Shown: positions 5,475 to 10,158 of the stretch, piece by piece
Position numbering within the stretch: the stretch's first letter is position 1
How the letters are laid out: each line of letters starts with the position of its first letter
Notes under the pieces: generated by a model
Database searches by the model: none
Told to the model about the DNA's origin: nothing
What the model saw: the letters and a program-made list of their open reading frames with translations, nothing else
Assembly (NCBI GenBank): GCA_900314365.1
Contig: OMVH01000145.1
Coordinates: 1-10,158, forward strand
DNA: 10,158 nucleotides
Direction of reading: 5' to 3'
Source of the DNA: an uncultured Prevotella sp.
Lineage (GTDB): Bacteria > Bacteroidota > Bacteroidia > Bacteroidales > Bacteroidaceae
Made by a program: the position numbers and the translations under genes

Positions 5475-6503
5475 ATGGCAGAAAAGTCATCCAGTGTAAC
5501 CTTCGAGGGGATAATGCGTGATTTGAAGGCGCGCAAGTTCTTACCTATTTATATATTAATGGGCGAGGAGTCTTACTACATTGACCGCATCGCTGACTAT
5601 ATTGCACAAACAGTACTCAAACCGGAAGAGCGTGATTTCAATCAGGACATCGTTTTCGGGGCAGACGTTAAACCGGCACAGATTATCGATATGGCCCGGC
5701 AGTATCCGATGATGAGTTCCCATCGGGTGGTCATTGTGAAGGAGTCGCAATCTTTGAGAGGCACCGATGTCCTTGAAGCCTATTTCCGAAAACCTGCTCC
5801 GTCCACCATATTGGTTTTCTGTCACAAAAACGGGAACATCGACCGGAGGAAGCGAATCATGACTTTGGCCCAGTCTGTCGGAGTGGTTTTCGAAAGCAAG
5901 AAAAGCAAGCCTTCGGAGTTGCCTGCTTTCATCACGAACTATCTCAAGGCAAGACAAGCTGCCATCGATCCTAAGTCGGCCTACATGATAGCCGACCACG
6001 TAGGGTCGGACATGAACCGCCTTGTGAGCGAGCTCGACAAGGTGCTCATCAGTCTGCCTGAAAATAATCGGAGGGTGACTCCCGAGATTGTAGAGAGAGA
6101 GGTTGGAGTGAGCAAGGATTTCAACGTGTTCGAACTGCGCGATGCGGTCATCAACAAGAATGTTTTCAAGGCCAATCAGATTATGAAATATTTCGACAGC
6201 AACCCTAAGTCGGGCTCCCCTTATACGGCCATTCCCCTGCTCTTTAACTTTTTCCAAAATCTCATGTTGGCTTACTATGCACCCAACCGCAACAACCCTC
6301 AGGCGTTGGCCCAGTTCCTCGGGCTTAAGTCGGCATGGGCCGTGAAGGACTATATTACCGGTATGAAGAATTTCACTGGCGTGAAAACCATGAAGATTAT
6401 CTCCAAGTTTAGGGAGGTGGATGCACGCTCTAAGGGGCTCGATAACGCCAGTACCTCTGTGGGAGATCTGGCAAAGGAGCTCTTGTTCTTCATTCTCCAT
6501 TGA
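5475..6503 (+). CDS. holA: DNA polymerase III subunit delta (clamp loader)
   Basis: A 342-residue delta subunit of the replicative clamp loader, close to the family's usual length of about 340. In the complex, delta binds and opens the beta sliding clamp so the loader can place it on primed DNA. Visible hallmarks: the AAA+-like N-terminal start PIYILMGEESYYIDRIADYI (24-43), which has no functional Walker A as is normal for delta; VVIVKESQSL (85-94); the STILVFCHKNGNIDRRKR segment (109-126); and DHVGSDMNRLVSELDKV (174-190), a conserved family motif in domain II. It is followed by the helical C-terminal collar domain (about 215-342), including FFQNLMLAYY. The start is ATG 5475, about 89 bases after the predicted transcript start. 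A hairpin at 6603-6629 may end the transcript. Confidence 0.93.
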   Translation: MAEKSSSVTFEGIMRDLKARKFLPIYILMGEESYYIDRIADYIAQTVLKPEERDFNQDIVFGADVKPAQIIDMARQYPMMSSHRVVIVKESQSLRGTDVLEAYFRKPAPSTILVFCHKNGNIDRRKRIMTLAQSVGVVFESKKSKPSELPAFITNYLKARQAAIDPKSAYMIADHVGSDMNRLVSELDKVLISLPENNRRVTPEIVEREVGVSKDFNVFELRDAVINKNVFKANQIMKYFDSNPKSGSPYTAIPLLFNFFQNLMLAYYAPNRNNPQALAQFLGLKSAWAVKDYITGMKNFTGVKTMKIISKFREVDARSKGLDNASTSVGDLAKELLFFILH

Positions 6504-7379
6504 CAGAATTCCAAGACTTGTTTCCGGAACCTCTTCCTGATGTATAAACAGGGATTCGGGAATGTGGAAGTCTGGACAACTACCATCAGAATTCGACTAA
6601 AAGAGGTGAATTTGCTTGATTCACCCCTCGTTTCCACCCTTCTTTTGACAATAGATTAGCGTTGATGATGGCCGATTTTACCACTGTAAATGATGAATTT
6701 TGTGCCATTTTGCGCTATTTCGCGATTTTTTATGGCTCCGTTTTTTTACGATATAATCCTTTGTGACAATGGATTAAGTCGATTTAACCCCTTAAAAAAC
6801 GGCCCTTTTTGAGAGCAACTTTCCCTCCGGTCGAAAATATCGTAAAATCGCTAATTTGGGCTTCAAAAAACTTCCCGGAATCGATGATTGTACTTTTTTA
6901 ACGTTCACAAAGTTGTACTTCAACAAAGTAAAACATAAACACATTGATCTCGATAATTGAGATTTATAAAAATAAAGAACTAAATAAGTTTATAGCTTAC
7001 CTAGGTAAATTCATCTTTATAAAGCCTAATTTTTAGCTTCTAAAATCTAAACGCATGGCTTTTCATCCCCTTATTTTGAAGGATAAACACCTCAAAATCA
7101 GTAATATATCTCTTTGCATTACTCTGATTTGCTTATCCTGTCCCACTTTTACTCCTTAAATTAGCGAATATTCGCCATCCCTTCGTTAAAAATAGGATGA
7201 TAACGCTTTTTATCCCAATTTGTTATCTCTAAATGTTGAAACGTATTCTATCTCCTTAATGAGTCGTTTCAATCCACATTTATAAACGTAAATCCATATT
7301 TTACTACAGGAATTTAAATATTGAAGAAATTTCGATTCATGAATATAAAAATCAAAGATATAAATTTCTTTTTCGAATG
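6504..7379. other. Long gene-free, AT-rich region with many inverted repeats
   Basis: Nearly 900 bases with no convincing coding frame on either strand. It holds a nested dyad at 6722-6851, a palindrome TTACCTAGGTAA at 6997-7008 and CTTTATAAAG at 7015-7024. An interrupted dyad spans 7081-7138, with GGATAA..AAATCA-GTAAT pairing ATTAC..TGATTT..TTATCC. A palindrome GCGAATATTCGC lies at 7164-7175, then GATAAC/GTTATC (7199-7227) and TTGAAACG/CGTTTCAA (7236-7272). A near-repeat TGACAATrGATTA occurs at 6646 and 6764. Possible explanations are regulator sites for the downstream helix-turn-helix gene, an unannotated RNA, or the remains of a mobile element. I see no transposase fragment. Confidence 0.5.
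6603..6632 (+). terminator. Possible terminator hairpin about 100 bases after holA
   Basis: GGTGAAT (6605-6611) pairs with ATTCACC (6619-6625) across a 7-base loop, and the stem can be extended by AG/CT after a two-base bulge. Only a short T-rich stretch follows (GTTTCC, then TTCTTTTG), so it is a weak intrinsic terminator at best. Confidence 0.3.
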
Positions 7380-7380
7380 C

Positions 7381-7411
7381 TTGCGTTTTCCGAATTTTAT
7401 ATTTAACTTTG
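7381..7411 (+). promoter_or_regulatory. Promoter of the helix-turn-helix gene
   Basis: A TTG at 7381-7383 (-33 element) and TAACTTTG at 7404-7411 (-7 box) are separated by 20 bases, matching the Bacteroidetes vegetative promoter. The predicted start near 7415 rules out translation from further upstream and supports the ATG at 7459. Confidence 0.65.
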
Positions 7412-7458
7412 TAAATCGAAAGAAATGCCCTCTAAAAGGCCAGAAAATTGACTGTTTT

Positions 7459-7923
7459 ATGGAAATGAAGGATAGAATCAAGCAACTAATGGAGACTCAG
7501 CACCTCTCTCAACAGAGTTTTGCCGACCTCCTCGGAATATCAGCTTCAACTCTGAGCAATATCTTGCTCGAGAAGACTAAGCCCACCCTTAACCATGTCG
7601 AAGCCATAAGGAGTAAATTTCCTTCAATCAGCATCGAGTGGCTCCTGTTTGGTCAGGGCCCGATGTTTGTCAATGGAAAGCCTGCGGGCGATATGCCACC
7701 TCAGACTCCTCCCACTCCAAAGCCTAAGGAGCTGACTTTGGATTTCAGTGCCCCCTCTACTCCGGTTCAGGAGAACACAAGCAGTCACCGGCCAGCTTAT
7801 ACCGAGCCCCAATTAGAACCACAGACCATTGTGAAATACGTTGACAGAAAGCCTCGGTCCATTACTGAAATTCGAGTATTCTATGATGACCAGACTTGGG
7901 AGACTTTTGTGCCCAAGAAATAA
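7459..7923 (+). CDS. XRE-type helix-turn-helix DNA-binding protein
   Basis: A 154-residue protein. An XRE/Cro-type helix-turn-helix covers about residues 4-60 (MKDRIKQLMETQHLSQQSFADLLGISASTLSNI.. in outline), followed by IEWLLFGQGPMF (59-70), which closes the fold. Then comes a proline-rich, probably flexible linker (78-122) and a short C-terminal module, IVKYVDRKPRSITEIRVFYDD (124-144 in outline), which reads like a conserved beta hairpin. It has no membrane segment. This layout is common in Bacteroidales chromosomes; its target genes are unknown to me. The frame is open further upstream, but the promoter box at 7404-7411 lies inside that extension, so I start at ATG 7459 (a second ATG follows at 7465). 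The repeat-rich region upstream could hold its own operators. No phage or toxin partner gene is adjacent. Confidence 0.85.
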   Translation: MEMKDRIKQLMETQHLSQQSFADLLGISASTLSNILLEKTKPTLNHVEAIRSKFPSISIEWLLFGQGPMFVNGKPAGDMPPQTPPTPKPKELTLDFSAPSTPVQENTSSHRPAYTEPQLEPQTIVKYVDRKPRSITEIRVFYDDQTWETFVPKK

Positions 7924-8341
7924 GCCTAAGTCTCCTTGCTCCTCAGCCTGCTCCTACAGACAAACGCGGTAACGCACTTTTGTGAAAATAGTGGTCGATA
8001 CCGCATACTCCTGCTGCCTCTTGCGAAGTCTCAATAATTGGGTGACGTGCCTTGACAGCCAGATACAAGAGCTTGATTCTTAGTTGACGACTACTCGGTC
8101 CATTCTAAACCGCCTGGTGGTCCATCCTCTGGTTTGTCAGGCGGAAATTCCAGTGAGCAGACTATCCATGCGATGGTCATAGTGCTCCTGGAGGACAGCG
8201 CTCAGTTCGGTTGGAGGTGAATGGTCGTCCTTGTCAATTTGATTCAATACAGTGAATTCCGTGGCTCCGCAGACGGCAGAATATGCTTTGTTTTCTCTAA
8301 AAATGTTTGCGTTTTATCTTTCTGAATCTCTTCATTCTTTG
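7924..8341. other. Spacer without an intact gene between the helix-turn-helix gene and pyrK
   Basis: About 420 bases. The right part contains minus-strand frames described separately. A 7-bp inverted repeat CCGCCTG/CAGGCGG (8110-8116 with 8138-8144) is the strongest dyad, but neither side has a T-run. 7924-8090 shows nothing I can assign; a tiny GCG-GTAA-CGC hairpin near 7965 is too short to matter. Confidence 0.4.
8091..8313 (-). pseudogene. Possible decayed gene fragment in two minus-strand frames
   Basis: One frame (8313 down to stop 8139-8137) is open for 58 codons and reads like ordinary protein: KAYSAVCGATEF, then DKDDHSPPTELSAVLQEHYD. It has no ATG or GTG before its end; only a TTG exists. 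A second frame (ATG 8180 to stop 8093-8091) gives 29 residues ending EFPPDKPEDGPPGGLEWTE, which also looks like a genuine C-terminus. The two overlap between 8180 and 8137 and would join by one frameshift. The 5' part runs towards the pyrK promoter and would have been lost. I do not recognise the family, and chance open frames remain possible. Confidence 0.3.
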
Positions 8342-8349
8342 TAACTTTG
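8342..8349 (+). promoter_or_regulatory. -7 promoter box of the pyrK-pyrD operon
   Basis: TAACTTTG, an exact TAnnTTTG match, 18 bases before the pyrK ATG; transcription would start near 8353. The -33 region is weak (no TTG at the best spacing). There is no room for a leader attenuator or riboswitch before the gene. Confidence 0.6.
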
Positions 8350-8367
8350 CAAAAACTTATTATCATC

Positions 8368-9147
8368 ATGTCAAAGAAATATTTGTCAGATCTCGAAATC
8401 TGCGGAGTTGAGCACCTCTCGGATAAGCATGTGCTGCTAAAACTTACCCAACCGGAGCCCCTGCCTGAGATAGAACCTGGCCAATTTGTAGAAGTGAAAG
8501 TGAGCGATTCGCCGCACACTTTTCTCCGCCGCCCCATCTCTGTGAATTATGTTGACCGTGAGCTCAACCAGCTTTGGTTGCTTGTGGCGGTAGTTGGTGA
8601 GGGAACCCGTCATTTATCGACAATGCGCAAGGGCCAGAAGTTGAGCTGCCTCTTCCCTTTGGGCAATGGTTTCACCTTCCCACCAGTCTCCGATGGTAAT
8701 GTTTTGCTTATTGGAGGTGGTGTCGGCACGGCTCCACTTCTCTATTTTGGTCAACAGCTGCACCTTCGTGGCCTCCGACCCTTGTTCCTTTTGGGTGGCC
8801 GTTCTGCAAAAGATATCCTGCAAGTTGAACTTTTTGGGAAATATGGCGATGTATTCTTTACTACCGAGGACGGCAGTCTTGGCGAGAAAGGATTTGTGAC
8901 CGAACATCCGCTACTTAGGGAATCCTCCTTTAGTCATATCTACTGTTGTGGCCCTAAGCCCATGATGATGGCGGTGGCCCGCTATGCTGAGAGTCATGAC
9001 ATCGATTGCGAAGTGTCGCTCGAGAATAAGATGGCATGTGGGCTTGGTGCCTGTCTCTGCTGTGTGGAGAAGACGACCGAGGGCAATGAGAGAGTTTGTG
9101 TGGAAGGTCCGGTGTTTAATATAAAGAAACTATTATGGCTGCATTAA
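8368..9147 (+). CDS. pyrK: Dihydroorotate dehydrogenase electron transfer subunit PyrK
   Basis: A 259-residue iron-sulfur flavoprotein of the ferredoxin-reductase fold. It passes electrons from the FMN of PyrD through a [2Fe-2S] cluster and FAD to NAD+. Seen in order: an N-terminal FAD-binding barrel with FLRRPIS (52-58); a nucleotide-binding domain starting VLLIGGGVGTAPLL (112-125) and including CCGPKPMM (193-200); and the C-terminal cluster motif CGLGACLCC..RVC with ligands C224, C229, C232 and C244. An additional cysteine, C231, lies next to the motif. The start is ATG 8368; the frame extends 21 bases upstream but only into the promoter box. Its last four codons, stop included, overlap pyrD, which points to coupled translation of the two subunits. 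Confidence 0.95.
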   Translation: MSKKYLSDLEICGVEHLSDKHVLLKLTQPEPLPEIEPGQFVEVKVSDSPHTFLRRPISVNYVDRELNQLWLLVAVVGEGTRHLSTMRKGQKLSCLFPLGNGFTFPPVSDGNVLLIGGGVGTAPLLYFGQQLHLRGLRPLFLLGGRSAKDILQVELFGKYGDVFFTTEDGSLGEKGFVTEHPLLRESSFSHIYCCGPKPMMMAVARYAESHDIDCEVSLENKMACGLGACLCCVEKTTEGNERVCVEGPVFNIKKLLWLH

Positions 9148-10040
9148 ATGTAAAGATAAATGATATTGAGTTTCGGAATCCAGTATTGACGGCTTCCGGC
9201 ACATTTGGCTATGGATTAGAGTTTGCGGACCTTGTGCCTCTTGAAGCTTTGGGAGGCATCGTCGTTAAGGGAACTACCCTGGAGCCACGTGAGGGCAACG
9301 ATTATCCGAGAATGTCCGAAACTTCTTCAGGTATGCTCAACTGCGTGGGGTTGCAGAACAAGGGAGTGGATTATTTCTGCTCGCATATTTATCCAAAAAT
9401 AAAAGACATAGACACTCATTTCATAGTCAATGTGAGTGGATCGTCGCCAGAATCCTACACAGAATGTGCCTCCCGCATAGAAGCCCTTGACCATATTAAG
9501 GCTATCGAGCTGAACATCTCTTGTCCCAATGTGAAGGAAGGCGGTATGGCATTCGGTGTCAGTTGTGAGGGGGCTGCCAGCGTCGTGAGAGCCGTGCGTC
9601 AGTGTTATAAGAAGACTCTAATAGTAAAATTGTCTCCCAACGTAACAAATATTGTCGATATTGCCAAAGCCTGTGAGGCAGAAGGAGCCGATGCCGTATC
9701 GCTCATCAACACCCTTTTGGGAATGGCCATTGACATAGAGCATCGGCGGAGCCTGCTCAGCATTGGCACCGGTGGCCTCAGTGGGCCTGCCGTGAAACCT
9801 GTTGCCGTGAGAATGGTGTGGCAGGTGTCTAAGGCCGTGAAGATTCCAGTGATAGGCCTGGGAGGCATCAGCAGTGCTGAGGATGCAGTGGAATTCCTTA
9901 TGGCTGGGGCTACAGCAATAGAAATTGGCACGGCCAACTTTCTCGATCCGACCGTAACTGTCAAGGTCATCAACGGTCTTAATGCATGGCTCGACCGTCA
10001 TGGGTGTCAGTCGGTGAGAGATATTATCGGTGCAGTGTAG
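9135..10040 (+). CDS. pyrD: Dihydroorotate dehydrogenase (NAD+), catalytic subunit, class 1B
   Basis: A 301-residue FMN-containing TIM barrel that oxidises dihydroorotate to orotate, the fourth step of de novo pyrimidine synthesis, in the cytoplasm. Class 1B is shown by the active-site cysteine C130 in ELNISCPNV (class 2 enzymes use serine) and by the partner PyrK encoded just upstream. Other conserved features: NPVLTASGTFGYG (15-27), K45 in VVKGTTLEPR, MLNCVGLQNKG (67-77), K165 in VKLSPNV, N192 in INTLLGMAID, and the phosphate-binding glycines GGLSGPAVKP (213-222), GLGGISS (241-247) and IGTA (264-267). The length fits the family. The start is ATG 9135, 13 bases inside pyrK. No terminator is obvious after the stop. 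Confidence 0.97.
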   Translation: MAALNVKINDIEFRNPVLTASGTFGYGLEFADLVPLEALGGIVVKGTTLEPREGNDYPRMSETSSGMLNCVGLQNKGVDYFCSHIYPKIKDIDTHFIVNVSGSSPESYTECASRIEALDHIKAIELNISCPNVKEGGMAFGVSCEGAASVVRAVRQCYKKTLIVKLSPNVTNIVDIAKACEAEGADAVSLINTLLGMAIDIEHRRSLLSIGTGGLSGPAVKPVAVRMVWQVSKAVKIPVIGLGGISSAEDAVEFLMAGATAIEIGTANFLDPTVTVKVINGLNAWLDRHGCQSVRDIIGAV

Positions 10041-10071
10041 TTCCAGAGTGAGTTAGCTGACTGCATTCTTG

Positions 10072-10125
10072 AATAATCAGAGTAATCAGAATAATCAGAG
10101 TAATCAGAATAATCGGAGTAATCAA
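10072..10125. repeat. Tandem repeat, six 9-bp units (rrTAATCAG)
   Basis: Six head-to-tail units at 10072, 10081, 10090, 10099, 10108 and 10117. They alternate AATAATCAG and AGTAATCAG, so the true period is 18 bp in three copies. The fifth unit has CGG and the last CAA instead of CAG. It lies 31 bases after the pyrD stop. A plus-strand frame stays open through it (Asn/Gln/Ser-rich) to the window edge, but with no good start codon. Confidence 0.85.
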
Positions 10126-10158
10126 AAAGACTATGATCTCCCTGGATTCCTCTATTCT

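Noticed and set aside
5556..6500. 314-codon minus-strand frame across holA
   Set aside because: It is antisense to an unmistakable holA, has no domain of its own, and its length is explained by codon bias of the real gene.
10072..10125. CRISPR array
   Set aside because: The units are 9-18 bp and directly adjacent with no unique spacers, and no cas gene is present.
10057..10158. Start of an Asn/Gln/Ser-repeat protein running off the right edge
   Set aside because: The frame is open but has only a TTG start, no promoter box, and consists mainly of the tandem repeat; a DNA repeat is the simpler reading.

Overview
The window looks like chromosome of an anaerobic Bacteroidales bacterium, most likely a Prevotella-type genus. 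Three things point there: the gene content (class I hybrid-cluster protein, type 1B dihydroorotate dehydrogenase, a small Bacteroidales XRE regulator), start codons without clear Shine-Dalgarno sequences, and the octamer TAACTTTG, which fits the Bacteroidetes -7 promoter consensus TAnnTTTG. That octamer occurs at six places, each suitably placed to drive a gene. I infer the lineage from these features; no rRNA gene is present.

Layout. 1-106: the tail of an unidentified plus-strand gene. 107-494: a gene-free stretch with a run of strong hairpins and an imperfect direct repeat. 495-4330, all on the minus strand: a NimA-like flavin split-barrel protein, a small cupin, the hybrid-cluster protein Hcp and a Crp/Fnr regulator. 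A perfect 16-bp palindrome upstream of hcp sits about 41.5 bp before the start predicted from its -7 box, the classic position for a Crp-type activator. I read regulator, operator, hcp and perhaps cupin as a nitric-oxide/nitrosative-stress module. 4331-4919: gene-free. 4920-5369 (minus): a stand-alone type I restriction HsdR N-terminal nuclease-like domain. It is divergent from 5475-6503 (plus), holA, the DNA polymerase III delta subunit. The two share a 38-bp inverted repeat that carries two -7 boxes facing each other.

6504-7458: nearly 1 kb without a convincing gene, AT-rich and full of inverted repeats. 7459-7923: an XRE-type helix-turn-helix protein with a textbook Bacteroidetes promoter. 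7924-8341: no intact gene, but two minus-strand frames may be a decayed gene. 8368-10040: pyrK and pyrD, overlapping by 13 bases; together they make the NAD-dependent dihydroorotate dehydrogenase of pyrimidine synthesis. The window ends in six tandem copies of a 9-bp unit.

I found no transposase, integrase, CRISPR array, tRNA or rRNA. Most of the window is ordinary core genome. The parts worth a second look are the gene-free regions with unexplained dyads (107-494, 990-1326, 6504-7380), the hcp control region, and the face-to-face promoters between holA and the orphan nuclease domain.
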